This document shows, piece by piece, positions 46,002-57,774 of a stretch of DNA of 64,000 nucleotides. The stretch spans positions 3,844,001-3,908,000 of the forward strand of contig NC_079482.1 of the NCBI RefSeq assembly GCF_026230105.1. The letters run 5' to 3'. This stretch comes from Diorhabda sublineata (lineage: Eukaryota; Arthropoda; Insecta; Coleoptera; Chrysomelidae). The position numbers and the translations under genes are program-made. How positions within the stretch are numbered: the first letter of the stretch is position 1; every line of letters starts with the position of its first letter. The notes beneath the pieces were generated by a model. That model worked only from the letters and a program-made list of their open reading frames with translations. It was not told where the DNA came from and ran no database searches.

Positions 46002-46127
46002 AGATTGAAGGTGAACTAAAATCTAATAACTTGACTTACCTGTTTTATATTAAATTTCCTCACCATTAAGCCACTTCCCGCGAAAATTAATTCCAGCGGG
46101 AAAACTCCTTGGCGGGAATCTTCACAT

Positions 46128-47110
46128 TCATTTCTTGACTACTAAAATATAGTGTGGGCTGTAAGGAATTAGCCCTTTGTCCCTGTTTAAGCTACTCTTA
46201 CATCTAGCAATTTCAACGCTCTCAAATGCATCCAATAATTTATTATTGGAAACATTTTTTAACAATTTCACATTATCAATGTTTATGTCATTATGACTGG
46301 CAGCCTGATTTTCATATTTCGAATGAGCTGTGTGCTCTTTAAACCGAACAATAACGGATCTCTTTGTCTGCCCAATATAGTTCCCATCACAATTACCACA
46401 ACTTATTTCATGTATACCACTCTTTTCCAAGTTTATCCTTAGGATTGCCCAACAATTGTTTTAATGTGTTGTTGGATTTATAAACCAATTTTAAACCCAC
46501 TCTGCCAAATATCAGAGCAATTTTTTCTTCCTGTTTACTTTGTGTTTGGAAAAAAAGTGGTTTCACATAGAGATTTTTTAAACCTATGACGATTTATTAA
46601 CCTATTTACATTTTTTTCCCATAACCTTGGAGCACAGCTACATCCTCAATGAAGGACTTTTCCTTATTGTGTTTCTCGATGGTAAGTGTACCGATGTACC
46701 AGAAAATGAATGCTGGCCATCTTATGTTGGATACAATGAAAATAATCAGCGGGGATGTACCTGCACATAGAGGTGTTTTTCCTAAATACATCAAATTCTA
46801 AACTATTACTATTTCTAATTACTAAAGTATCTAAAAATTGTAATTGTCCATTATCCTCCATTTCATAGGTGAACTTTATAGATGGATATTTTGAGTTGAG
46901 TTCCAAAATGAATTCGTCCACGTTTGCCTTCTTCGTATTGAATATGACTTAAATATCATCCACATACCTTCATATGGTTTTTGCTTTGAAATTTAGATTG
47001 GATGGGGTACCAAAAGGGCTCAGTTCACGTCTGGTACCCTGTTTAAACCAAACTCCTCAAAGATATACATATTTTTAAAAGTATTTATAAAAATAATAAA
47101 TTTTTAAAAT
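46128..47110 (-). pseudogene. Penelope-like element: RT plus GIY-YIG endonuclease, decayed
   Basis: Reading downward from 47110: FKQGTRRELSPFGTPSN, matching the QxxGxxMGxxLSP palm block; YVDD at about 46955-46966, the RT active site, followed two codons on by a stop; then DEFILELNSKYPSIKFTYEM, DNGQLQFLDTLVIR and LEFDVFRKNTS, the RT C-terminal part. Next are IFGRVGLKLVYKSNNTLKQL and LGNPKDKLGK. After a shift a 100-codon frame at 46128-46430 carries the endonuclease. GIHEISCGNCDGNYIGQTKR has GIH for GIY and an intact YIG, then RFKEH and FESVEIARCKSSLN. The N-terminus is missing. Such elements copy themselves by target-primed reverse transcription, with GIY-YIG nicking DNA. Confidence 0.85.
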
Positions 47111-47495
47111 GAGGTATCTAAGCCTATGGTAGATCAAACAAAATTGTCGGCAAGGGTTCTTATAATCTGCAATTTATATCTAATAGTGAGGAAGGCAGAA
47201 CTTTCGCATTTGAACTTTTGCTCTAGCTGCTCATTATTCCTTCTCTATCACTGTTTTCTGTATCTCCTTAGTTTATACACAGATTCAATAATATTCGGGA
47301 ACATCTGTCTGATGAGAAAGGATTCGCACTGGTTGTTACACATGAGGTATCCAAAGATACAGTACGAAATGAAATTTTGAATATAACTGAAATCTTTTTT
47401 CAAAAGTGAAGACCAAAAGCTTGAGCATAACTATCTCATTCTTCAACAAACCGAAAGCTTTCTGTTCCCAGAAATACTTGGGATGTATCAGTTCC
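47111..47495. other. Unrecognised
   Basis: The 84-codon frame at 47126-47380 starts within the Penelope remnant's flank and has no recognisable motif. Confidence 0.25.
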
Positions 47496-47499
47496 AATT

Positions 47500-47700
47500 C
47501 TCTGTTGAACCCTTCAGTTTCAGTTCGTTCAAATAGAAGTCACAAGATGATAATATCAGGGGGTGAGCGGATACTGAAATTGCTTCAGCGTGAACTTGGT
47601 CACGCAAAGTACGTGTAACTCTGGAGATGTGTTAGCGCGCGATGTCGTGAACCAGATCCAGATTTTGTTGCTCATAAAGCAGAAAGTTTTCATTGAAATC
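47500..47700 (-). pseudogene. mariner-like transposase shard
   Basis: Minus strand: LLYEQQNLDLVHDIAR, then AHPLILSSCDFYLNELKLKG. The last block resembles HPPYSPDLSPCDFxLFxxLK in some mariner families, with several substitutions including loss of the SPD aspartate. Support is moderate. Confidence 0.4.
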
Positions 47701-48780
47701 GTCATCAATAAATTGCATTTAGCACTGGGGGTCTTTAATTAACTCCAGAGAGTTAATTAAAGAGAGACAGTTTTCATCGTATTCTTCGCTATAAATAGTT
47801 AAATTTAAAGATTTTGAGTGGTAGTGTATGTCCGCAATAAAGTTTTAATGTCCAATTAGAAATACTTGTGGCGGCGCTATGTATATTGTCTGTAGGGACT
47901 TAAATATATAGGGTGATTCATTTTCAAATTGCTACTTTATATAAAAAATGAAATAATACTGTTAGTGATTTAGTTAGTCGGCAGCTGTGTAATTTTTTCG
48001 TAGTTTTAATGGGTGACCGTATCAAATTCTGTTTATCTATCAAACCGATCATCCAGGTTAAACAGAGTTCTGCTATACAAATATTTATGTTGTCGACAGT
48101 CCCATATAAAATGGGATCCAGAAACGATTTTCACTACCTACAGCGAATCGTATAGAATGAATTTTGTTTGCGTAGAATTTTAAACAGGTTCATGTAAATT
48201 ATGAGCGTGTTTGCTGTATAAATTTGGAAAGATTTCAACAGCCGTTGCCGGCTTACTTAAGGCATAAGATCAACATTAATGAATCTCATTTTGGTGTGTT
48301 CGAATTTTGAATATCGTGTTATAGAAACTATCATTAATATGGATTGGGGAAAATTACCTCGTTTGTCAGGATGGAAACAGTTTTTACAATAACACAGACC
48401 TACAACAATGTGTAGAATTTACTTTTTTAATAGTTTCAGTTACTTTACTTAGCACAAAAAAACGAAAATTCAAAATTTGGATTCATGATGATTCATTTCA
48501 CACAATTACGTTATGAAAATTTAACTTTTTCTCATTAAATCGGTAGAACTAAGCTTCTAATTCTAATGCAGGAGGAATATTATTTAATTCGTCAAAGTTT
48601 TCTACTTGAGAGATCATGAGATTTTCATTTTTATTACTTCTAATTAACTTCTAGGGTAATCCTATCTGAATTTACTTGTAATTGAGATTCTACAATCTCG
48701 AGGAAAGGTGACTGACTTGGCAACAGTGCCATATGCAGTGGCTTCTCCTCCGTTTGCGATTGCTACGCTTGGCAGTCGTT
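47701..48780. other. AT-rich spacer
   Basis: I see no coding or repeat signal that I can support. Confidence 0.35.
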
Positions 48781-48789
48781 AAAGATGGA

Positions 48790-49045
48790 AGTGTTATTTG
48801 CCTTTCCTGCCCAAAGTTTTTGAAGAAATTTGGGTGGACCCTTCCCCGTATAGTTCAAACTTAGTTTTCAAGCTAAAAGACCACTTGGTGGTGGTAAACG
48901 CTTTAATAGCGTCGATGAAGTCCGAGCAGAGGTCACACCATTCCTCAATAGATGGCGGAATACTTCTACTACTACAAAAACTGAACCACCGTCTTCAAAA
49001 ATGTGTCAAATAAATTGAGACTATGTTGAAAAATATTCTTCACAA
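48790..49045 (+). pseudogene. mariner transposase C-terminal shard
   Basis: PSPYSSNLVFKLKDHLVVVN continues to LLLLQKLNHRLQKCVK, matching HPPYSPDLxPSDYHLFxxLKxxLxGxRF through to RWxKCVxLxGDYVE. The third catalytic aspartate and neighbours are deleted (SSNLVFKL). An out-of-register YVEK-like end follows near 49030. Confidence 0.55.
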
Positions 49046-49865
49046 ATATTTGTAAATTAATAACAATAAACAATGTTTTATGTTAGTAAAAACTATAGGA
49101 ACCTTGTCACAACCCTCGTACAATGTAATAACCGTTTGTTTCAACCCTTGTTTTGGTTATTTTACATAAATTAGTATTGGAAATTTTTGTCAGATTACTG
49201 TATAAGGTAACTACAACATGATTATCGATTTTCTCTTCTCTAGTTGGTTCCAACCTCTGAATGTGTTCAATGGAAAATATAAATCAAGCATATTGTTTAT
49301 ACGACAAAAAAATTATCTACAACAATATATTGATTTGTCTCTTCGGTATTCGGAATTCCATTGTTCATGTCATTTTCCACTAGACATTGATCAATAATGT
49401 TCGATGAATAATGTCTAAATCATAATTGATAATACCATGAATACAGAATGTCTCTACATATAAGGTAACTACGCTCGATGTATCCGTTTTGTCAAAAATT
49501 GTAGTCATACTTTTTTTTAATGCGACTCTCTGTATATGTTCCCATACTAACATCATTTGAGTTTAATCTGGTTATTTTATGAGGCAAATTAATCGTACTG
49601 GCTAGAGTAATAATTTTGCTCAAATAAAGAGGGTGTCTCATAAGTAATATCGGGTTTCATATGTCTTCAGTCTAGTCTCTAATTGTATGAAGAGTATTTT
49701 TACTTCCTTATACTAGAATGTATTGATATCTAGTTATCCCAGACCAGTTCCATGCATAAACAAAATATTGCGTTACCATAACAACGAACAATAAATTATT
49801 AGAAGTGTAAGTGTAAAGTTTGACGACATAAAGTAAACCAGAGTTACGCAATAAATTAAAAGAAA
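49046..49865. other. AT-rich; possible left flank of the next mariner
   Basis: A terminal-like phrase gagggtgtctcataagtaat lies at 49630, but no matching inverted end was found right of the 50.8-kb mariner. Confidence 0.3.
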
Positions 49866-49867
49866 AA

Positions 49868-50775
49868 CGATGTCCATCATCAAATACCTGTATTTAAAAG
49901 GGTTGCGAAGTAAGCAGATTTACGAAGATATGCTTAATACCCTTGGTGATTAATGTCCTTCGTATGCGACCGTGAAAAATTGGACTGCAAGCTTCAAAAG
50001 AGGTAAATTTTCCATTTAAGATGATGACCGATCGGGAAGGCCAGTTTCTAAATCTTAAACACTGAATATTTCGAACGCGTTCATCATATAGTTCACGTCA
50101 ATTTGGACATGAGAAAAATTGCTGCAAAATGGATCCCCAAATGTTTGGATGTCGTCCAAAAGCGTGCAAGGGTAGAAACATCGCGTTCGATCTGTGCTCG
50201 ATTTGAAAACGACGTAGACTTCTTAAACCGAATTGTTACTTTGGATGAGACTTGGGTACATTTATACGATCCAAAAACAAAGCAACAATCGATGGAATGG
50301 CGACATTATAGTTCTCCAAGACCTAAGAAGTTTCGTGTCCAAAAATCTACTGGAGAAGTTCGTCCTTCAGTTTTTTGGGATTTTCATGGAGCAATTATGT
50401 TTGATTTTCTGGATAAGGGTAGAACAATAGCTGGTGATTACCATTCGACAATACTGACCACTCTACGGAGAAAAAAAAATAAGAGAAAAGACGCGGAAAG
50501 CTAACCAAAGGTTTTTTGTTTTTGCAGGACAACGCCCCTGCACACAAATCTTATGTTCTCATGCAAAAAATTCGTGATTTAGTGTTTGAATTACTAGAAT
50601 CACCAGATGTGGCTCTGTCCGACTATCATCTCTTTACTCAACTGAAAAAAAAGTGTTAAAGGTCGTAAATTTTCTTCCAACGAGGAGGTAATAAAAGCTG
50701 TGGAAGTCTGCTTTGCAGAGCAAAAAGAAACATTTTTTTTGAAAAGTCTATAAGGGAAAATGTTGAGCAATAAAA
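49868..50775 (+). pseudogene. mariner transposase, almost full length, frameshifted
   Basis: The start MSIIKYLYLKGLRSKQIYED is followed by CPSYATVKNWTASFKRGKFS and DDDRSGRPVSKS (DNA-binding half). Then comes a 133-codon open frame at 50103-50504 with MRKIAAKWIPKCLDV and IVTLDETWVHLYDPKTKQQS, where the first catalytic aspartate is intact, and SVFWDFHGAIMFDFLDKGRT. A later frame gives FLQDNAPAHKSYVLMQKIRD with the second aspartate, and SPDVALSDYHLFTQLKKK with the third. The D-to-D distance is 31 rather than 34-35 because HPPY has been lost. The HTH half was shortened near 50060. The final residues are in another frame. Confidence 0.85.
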
Positions 50776-50944
50776 TATTTTGATATTGAAATTTGTTTGG
50801 TTCTATAGTAGGCTAAGAATTTTTCATTATATCCTCCTAATCATTCGAAAATTACCAATAAGAAGTTGTTGGTGTAGAACTCCTACTAGATCCAGCATTT
50901 AGTCAGGATTTTGCACCGTCAGGGTGTATATGAGACCCCAAATC

Positions 50945-50964
50945 CATACATACATACATACATA
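50945..50964. repeat. (CATA)n microsatellite
   Basis: Five uninterrupted CATA units. Confidence 0.9.
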
Positions 50965-50969
50965 GGAAT

Positions 50970-51420
50970 ATAATGAATTTTCTATATTGTAAAGTGTGGA
51001 GAACGCAGCATTTCTGTTCCTTGGAGCTTCCTGAAGAAATGTTATTATTTCCATTATGTCCCAAAGCAATATCTTACCGACCCAAATGTTCTGTTGGTAT
51101 TTGCAAGTCTGTATTGTGAAAACTGCTTTGACGAATCGAAGTCAGCATGGAAAAATTGATTTTGATTTTATATTAGGGTAAATTGTGTCAGATCTACCTC
51201 TCTTATTTGGGTATTAGTGTAGGATGAGATAGGTTGAAATGAACAGAGATGTTTTATATCAAATCAACTTTTAGTTTTAACCCAAAACCATCAATCTATA
51301 TTTTTATATTGTAATATAATAATAACAAAACACGAATAAAGCCCTATTTTATTTATATTAACATTCAATAAGTACCATTAATCTCAATATGTTTGATGAA
51401 AGATATAGAGCTTTCTAACG
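50970..51420. other. AT-rich spacer
   Basis: Nothing recognised. Confidence 0.35.
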
Positions 51421-51426
51421 ACTGTA

Positions 51427-51480
51427 CTAGGATAGTCCCAGAAGTACCTGGCCCAACAAAGACAACACAAAAAATCTTTT
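51427..51480 (-). repeat. End of the DD34D mariner family
   Basis: gatagtcccagaagtacctg and the following acaaagacaacacaaaaa match 60430-60480 and, less well, 63852-63900, where they follow the C-terminus of a mariner gene. Only the terminal piece remains here. Confidence 0.6.
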
Positions 51481-52155
51481 TTAGACGATGTCATCTGAAA
51501 GTTGTTCTGTATTTATTTAAATTGGAAGTTTTGAGTGTTCGATGTAGTGAAAGTAACCTTCAGACTTTGGTATACAAAAATAGCAATCATGGGTGGGTTA
51601 GAGTCATAGTATTGGAGCTGCAAAAAACATACTTTTCTCTTTCTTTCCAACCATAATACTCACAATTCTATATGTTAGATTTTATTGGTGTTAATTTCAT
51701 TGTATTTCACATATTTTTAGTGGCACATGAAATAGCAACTTCATGAACCGAACCACTGTATATATACAAATGAGATTTCAGCTCTTGGCTCTATACGATT
51801 CGAGATAAGACCTTTGCGTTTTAGTTGTCCCTCTTTGTTTGTATAAAATGCACAATTTCCTGCTTCGCTTCCATTATTTTGTGGCAGATGACTATCGGGA
51901 ACTAGATATATACGAACCTATTTGACAGAGTCGGCTCGAAAGACAACTAATTACAAATTTTTTCTCTAGGGAACGACAGAAGTGTTTTGTCTAATGGAAT
52001 AGGTTGGTAAAATTTCACTTGAGAGATCACACCGATTTCAAATCGAAGAAAAAAATTTATTATATCACAAATCGAGCAAAAAAATTTATTATATTTCGTA
52101 AATTACATTATTACACCCCAAAATTATAGAACGTAAATAGACGAGTAAAATGTAC
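51481..52155. other. AT-rich spacer
   Basis: Frame 51393-51656 begins in the mariner end and continues into unrelated sequence; it is not a gene. Confidence 0.35.
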
Positions 52156-52159
52156 CTGC

Positions 52160-52320
52160 TTGGAAGGGAGTTTGGTTTAAACTGGGTACCAGACGTGAAC
52201 TGAACCCTTTTTGTACCCCATCCGTTTTTTCTTTGCAAATAAAACAAAAGAAAAAGAAACATTTCAATTCTAAAGTATCTTTATAAATAATAATGGTAGT
52301 TAGAATCGTCTCAACTAGAG
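52160..52320 (+). pseudogene. Second Penelope-like RT shard
   Basis: actgggtaccagacgtgaac (about 52178) matches, on the opposite strand, the LSP block of the 46-47-kb element. The frame reads KLGTRRELNPFCTPS. Only this palm-preceding block is recognisable. Confidence 0.55.
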
Positions 52321-52489
52321 TCATCATTTGATTGAATTATAAAGGGTTGTAAATAGGGTGATACTACACACACTGCTGTGTTTGTATATCTAAATCCTAA
52401 TTAATGAATTCATTGTCTTCATTCGCCCATGGTCTAAAGAACGTCATATTTTTATTTATTTAAAGAAATTTATGAGCTAAATGAATCTA

Positions 52490-52690
52490 ACCAAGCGACG
52501 CCACTGTTTATCGCAGACTGTCTGGCAAGAATATTTTGAACAACTTGTGTACATACGCCTTCCGACAGCTTCGGCCAATACAAATGCATTTATGTTTACG
52601 ATTCGATGTTTTCATTGGTAAACAGTGGAGATGATAAGTCCACGTGGACTGATGTCTACCGAATTTTATACGGAGAGTAAACATCTGAAG
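52490..52690 (+). repeat. Dispersed repeat with 14-bp palindrome, copy 1
   Basis: It shares gtgtacatacgccttccga, gatgttttcattggtaaaca and agtccacgtggact with copy 2. Its right end ccgaattttatacgg is shared with 44930-45000 (inverted). Confidence 0.8.
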
Positions 52691-52904
52691 TAGGTTTCTG
52701 TAACGAATTTAGATCTAGAAAAAAAAGGATAAAGATAATTTCTCTTAATAAAAGTATATTTGAGTAAATAAAACTTAAAATACTTGACATGAGAGTAAAA
52801 TTGAACAATATAACGTTGTTATATCGAAAAACAACAGAATGAGAAGTATTAACAGTATTCAAATTACCTTATCTAATTTAATTGATACTACTATAGTCTA
52901 TTCA

Positions 52905-53070
52905 TAAAAAACCACGCCGCTGTTTATCACAGACTGTCTCTGGAAGGAATCTTTCTAAGAAATTGTGTACATACGCCTTCCGATAGCTTCGACTAATAGA
53001 AATGCATTTACGATTTGATGTTTTCATTGGTAAACAGTGGAGATGATGAGTCCACGTGGACTGACTGTAT
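52905..53070 (+). repeat. Dispersed repeat with 14-bp palindrome, copy 2
   Basis: A direct repeat of 52495-52660 that ends just after the palindrome and leads into LINE-derived sequence. The distance between copies is about 410 bases. Confidence 0.8.
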
Positions 53071-53174
53071 TCTGAAAATGATATCGGAAGAACTATAATG
53101 TAAATACAATGTGAAAGACAACCCATTGTAACTAGAGGCACAAAAAATTGCTTAAAAGAAACCAAAGTAATTAT

Positions 53175-53560
53175 ACCAGTTAGGAAAGAAAGAATAAAGT
53201 GGTTCGGACATCTGGAATGATGGAAGAGCAATAAATAAAAATTATAGAGGAAGAATAGAAGGGCTTGACGTGGTAGAAGATGGTTGAATGGATTATAAAG
53301 ATAAACATTGGGACAATAAGGCTATGGATCGAGCAGAGTGGACTGATAGAGGAGGTTAAGAATTTTAGAGCTAAAAAGTTATAGAAGATCGGGAAAGAGG
53401 TACAGATGACTCGATCTTCCAAAGAGAGGAAAGAAGAGTCAGACAAAAAGAGAAACACTGTTGAGGAAATGTGCTATATGAAAGATGCTACCTCTACAAT
53501 GATAAAATTGGAGGAATTCATCGTGATTTAGAAGGCTTAGATAGATCTGATATTATATAC
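53175..53560 (+). pseudogene. 3' coding end of an RTE-like LINE
   Basis: RKERIKWFGHLE (about 53185-53220) matches the RRLRWxGHVxRM step. A later frame reads KDKHWDNKAMDRAEWTDRGG, matching the ADRxxWR step. The minus frames at 52902-53458 overlap this antisense and are shadows. Confidence 0.5.
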
Positions 53561-53597
53561 ATATATATCATATCTACAATCGTTTAAGTTGTGGGAT

Positions 53598-53741
53598 TGT
53601 GGCAATCAAACACCAAAGTGTACTCTTTTCAGTATATTTCTAATACTTATGTATCCCTCATCAGGGAATTAATTAATAATAAGTATTCAAAAGCTCGGAA
53701 TATATGTTAATAAGAATCAACTTTGGTGTTTTATTGTCACA
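53598..53741. repeat. 144-bp stem-loop repeat
   Basis: The left end tgtggcaatcaaacaccaaa and the right end, reversed, tgtgacaataaaacaccaaa form ~22-base inverted ends. Pairing continues with gaps through agtatatttc and gaatatatg. It could be a MITE or a LINE 3' structure; a half copy follows LINE shards at 44441. Confidence 0.7.
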
Positions 53742-54170
53742 ATATCAAAACTAAATCATTGTTGGCAAATACTTAATTCTAATTTATTATAAGTGCCTTT
53801 TCTTATATAACCAACTTTCACTTACATTTCTGTACACGTATGGTGCGTGGTTGTTAAGTTAGTTAACGACTACTGTTTCTATAATATGAAATTTCTGAAG
53901 CCTACTCTGTATTCAGACCAACACGTAACTGTCTAATGATAACAATGATAAGAGATACGAGAAACTCATTAACTAATGAAAAATTTATATAAGCTGTATA
54001 ATGAATTAAATAACGTGCGAATAGACATGAAACTTTCATTCAAAATTATTTTTATTTTGATATAAAAAATGAAAAATATATCAACAGAGAACTTCTTTAT
54101 AGCTTGTTGCTATATTGTACTATTCGACTATGGTGTTAAGTTTATAACAAGGAAAAATCATTAATTGGCG
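53742..54170. other. AT-rich spacer
   Basis: Nothing recognised. Confidence 0.35.
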
Positions 54171-55525
54171 TTAAAGTTTGTTTCCACTATAACAACTTTT
54201 TGAGGTTATATTCTAGCCTACTGAGCAATCTAACGCATTTGCAAAATCAGCTGTGCTAATCTAAAAATGACCGCCGTGGGGTAAACAAGTACTTTTGCCG
54301 TAAGTTTCTGTTTGGTTTGTGAGGTTATTTGTTTTAATTTAGACCTTGACACCTTAAAACCTCGAAAATAGGCAAAATTGTACGGTTATAAATATGCGTT
54401 GACCTTTGTTTCCATTCTAATGACTTTTTGAGGTTACATTCTGAAACAATCTACCAAGCAATCTAACGCATTTGCAAAATCTGCTATGCCAATCTAAAAA
54501 TGACCGCCGTGGGGTAAACAAGTGCTTTTGTCGTAAGTTTCTGTTTGGTTTGTGAGGTTATTTGTTGTAATTTATATCTTAACTTCTTAAAATCTCGAAA
54601 ATAGGCAAAATTGTACGGTTATAAATATGCGTTGACGTTTGTTTCCATTCTAATAACTTTTTGTGGTTACATTCTGAAACAATCTACCAAGCAATCTAAC
54701 GCATTTGCAACATCATCTGTGCCAATCTAAAAATGGCCGCCGTGGGGTAAACAAGTGCTTTTGTCGTAAGTTTCTGTTTGGTTTGTGAGGTTATTTGTTG
54801 TAATTTATATCTTAACTTCTTAAAATCTCGAAAATAGGCAAAATTGTACGGTTATAAATATGCGTTGACGTTTGTTTCCATTCTAATAACTTTTTGTGGT
54901 TACATTCTGAAACAATCTACCAAGCAATCTAACGCATTTGCAACATCATCTGTGCCAATCTAAAAATGGCCGCCGTGGGGTAAATAAGTACTTTTGCCGT
55001 AAGTTTCTATTTGGTTTGTGAGGTTATTTGTTGTAATTTAGAACTTAACACCTTAAAACCTCGAAAATAGGCAAAATTGTACGGTTATAAATATGCGTTG
55101 ACCTTGTTTCCATTCTAATAACTTCTTGTGGTTACATTCTGAAACAATCTACCAAGCAATCTAACGCATTTGCAAAATCAGCTGTGCCAATATAAAAATG
55201 ACCGCCGTGGGGTAAACAAGTGCTTTTGTCGTAAGTTTCTGTTTGGTTTGTGAGGTTATTTGTTTTAATTTAGACCTTGACACCTTAAAACCTCGAAAAT
55301 AGGCAAAATTGTACGGTTATAAATATGCGTTGACCTTTGTTTCCATTCTAATAACTTTTTGAGGTTACATTCAGAAACAATCTACCAAGCAATCTAAAGC
55401 ATTTGCAAAATCTGCTATGCCAATCTAAAAATGACCGCCGTGGGGTAAACAAGTGCTTGTTTTAAAGGTTCTGTTTGGTTTTTTAAGTTTTTTGTTGGAT
55501 TTTAAACCTTATTATTTACAGTTTT
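54171..55525. repeat. Tandem array, six copies of ~233 bp
   Basis: ccgccgtggggtaaa occurs at 54271, 54504, 54737, 54970, 55202 and 55435, steps of 233, 233, 233, 232 and 233. Units also share aggcaaaattgtacggttat and gtttctgtttggtttgtgag. The third and fourth units are almost identical over long stretches, so unequal exchange continued late. The first and last units are diverged at the outer edges. Confidence 0.95.
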
Positions 55526-57635
55526 ATTGCAAAAGGATTTTTTCGAATTCGATTTTTTGCTAATTAAAAAAACTACAAGGATATTCATTTCTAGCTGTAT
55601 TATTCCCACTGAAACGGATCTAAAAATTATTTATGACGTTGTTTTAATACTATAAAGATAAGCTAGCCCAGGTACATACAAAAATTTCGATTGTTCACTT
55701 TATGGCCGCCATTTTGACGTAGATCATCTGTTTTCTCAGCCCAATCGTTAGCGTAATTTGATCGAAAAAGAAGAATTGAGAGACAAGATAACCTTAAAAA
55801 ATTAAGTCAATTGTTAGACAAATATTATTATTCTAACCTCCTGTAAACATCTTTCTTGGATGGACAGAATAAATTCAAAGAAAACTTTTTCAAAATGATC
55901 TTTATTTTTATTACGTTTACATCTGTCTGACGCAAGTCACCGATCAGTGTTACCAACCTAACCTCTCAAAATTCCCTTTCTAGAGCGCGAAATTCGAATT
56001 AAAACATAAAAATGCTTACCCTCCATCATTTTATTATTTATTTTTATTTCGTTACGATATGGGTATTAATGCAAATGAGAATATTTTGATTGTTACTAAT
56101 TTCGCTCTGTGTTTTTTGGTTATTTATGTTACAAGGGACGTTTGGAAAATATATTTCTTAACTTTGGCTCTGTTTAGCAATCGTATAAGTGAATGATAAT
56201 ATCGAGTTGTTATTAAATGTTTGTTGTACCAAACGAAAACAATCAGGATTTGTAATCGTCTAACCGACGTCTTCCGCTAGCCTCATTGAAGGTTGAATAG
56301 AAGCAAAAAGTCGATGTGGTGTTTATCCAAAGACGTAGATGAATATTCTCACAGTATTCCAGCTGGACAAGACACATTCATTTGGAGGACTACGTTATTA
56401 AAGAAATAATTTCATTTGATAGACCGTACGGTGCGCAGTATCTGCTTATGGTGTGATAGGTCCATATTCCACTGAAGATCATCACCGTAAACGTGGAACT
56501 AGGAACATACAGGTGATACCATGAGTTCGGGGTCTTATAAGGTTTTGATTTTCCAGGAAAATTCGAATGGAAAACCAAAATAGCAAGACAAATCAATGAT
56601 TTTGCTAAAAGAAACTTTCAGAGAACGTGATGGATCTTTCCCGAAACTTTGATTTCAATTATTTATCATATTTTTCTTATATTGCACCAATTAAAATACG
56701 TACAGAACTTTTGTTGACCTGAAGTTCTTATCTAAACATTTATTCTATAGAAATAGTTGATAAAAAATCTATTTCAGTATTTTTTAATTCACATATATTA
56801 TAGTGCTCAAAAATAGTGGCCTAATTTTCTATTCCAGATGGATGTAAGTAGGCGAATACAACTGCACAAACTTCAAAAATACTTCATCTCCGCTAGGTAT
56901 TTGATATCTTTACAAAAGAAAACAAGAGAAATGTACGGCTCGAGTTCGGTTGAAAACGATTTTCTCTTTTGAAATGGAGATTTTCATCCTTGAAAATTTC
57001 CTCCAGGGTATACATTCACCTGTAAGGAACAACCGTAATTTGTTTGGTAGAGGTCCATTATAATCAAAAATAATAATAAGCTTCGTACATTTTTCTTTCT
57101 AATGTTTAATTATTTGTTAGAAGAAAATACGTTTCACGCTAGCACTACGATGGTTCAATGTTTATACTTATTTTGAGACACTCTATGTTAAAAACTTGAG
57201 AAATATTTATGACCACGTCAAGTTAATCCCCTACGCTGCAGAGTTACCATGTTCTTTATAGTAGCTCCAGTCCCAGTGGTACAGTTTCTCGACTGCTAAC
57301 CTGGAAATATATTTGCGAGTGTCGCTGAAACTTAAATAGTGTCTAGGCGGATGGTGTTGCTGACCTCAGTTAATTACCTCGTTATTTTTTGTTGTAGAGA
57401 CTATATTAAAATCATATTATAAAATAAAAATTGTTTCTTGAGATCACAATACATCAAAGTTAGGTTTTTTTGATGAAAAGCTTTGAACAATTATTAAAAA
57501 AAGTGATTCAATGCTGCATATTCAGCTTACAGTTATATATAAAAGCCTACAAATGTTCAATTTAGACACCATTCATCGATATATGACGATTTGCAAGGTC
57601 CTTCTAAGCCTTCCGGCTGTGAAACTGATTTGAGG
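55526..57635. other. Long unassigned stretch
   Basis: AT-rich DNA. The minus frame at 56390-56596 has hydrophobic stretches but no family signature. No repeat was seen. Confidence 0.3.
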
Positions 57636-57639
57636 CCTG

Positions 57640-57770
57640 CTACTTGAGTTTTGAGATAGATAAATAAAAACAAAAGCTTATAATTGGATATGGCTTTGTT
57701 GTTTTTCAAAATATTCTCCATTAAGATCAATATACGTTTGCATGCGTTTGAACTAATTGTCGAAGCATCC
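57640..57770 (-). pseudogene. mariner C-terminus and 3' end
   Basis: The minus strand reads CFDN, stop, FKRMQTYIDLNGEYFEKQQ, matching the last residues of a mariner transposase (QWxxRxxKCIxLNGEYFEK), then a 3' tail. The upstream part is replaced by the minisatellite-bearing sequence starting near 57770. Confidence 0.65.
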
Positions 57771-57774
57771 CAAA

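Larger units (their letters stand above)
45806..46010. repeat. Palindromic pair of Penelope-like termini
   Basis: A plus-oriented terminus (45806-about 45905) and a minus-oriented terminus (about 45911-46010) face each other. gtgttgttgtaaacagtgta on the left is complemented at about 45917-45950 on the right. The centre is caacggttccagaaattcc. The minus-oriented half is the 3' end of the Penelope remnant at 46128-47110. Confidence 0.75.

Noticed and set aside
52660..53070. Hammerhead ribozyme at gatgatgagtccacgtggac
   Set aside because: The TGATGAGTCC...GGAC pattern looks like part of a hammerhead, but the first C of the CUGANGA box and the GAAA box are absent in all three copies.
52902..53458. 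Two minus ORFs of 109 and 92 codons
   Set aside because: They lie antisense to the LINE 3' remnant and the palindrome repeat; composition explains them.
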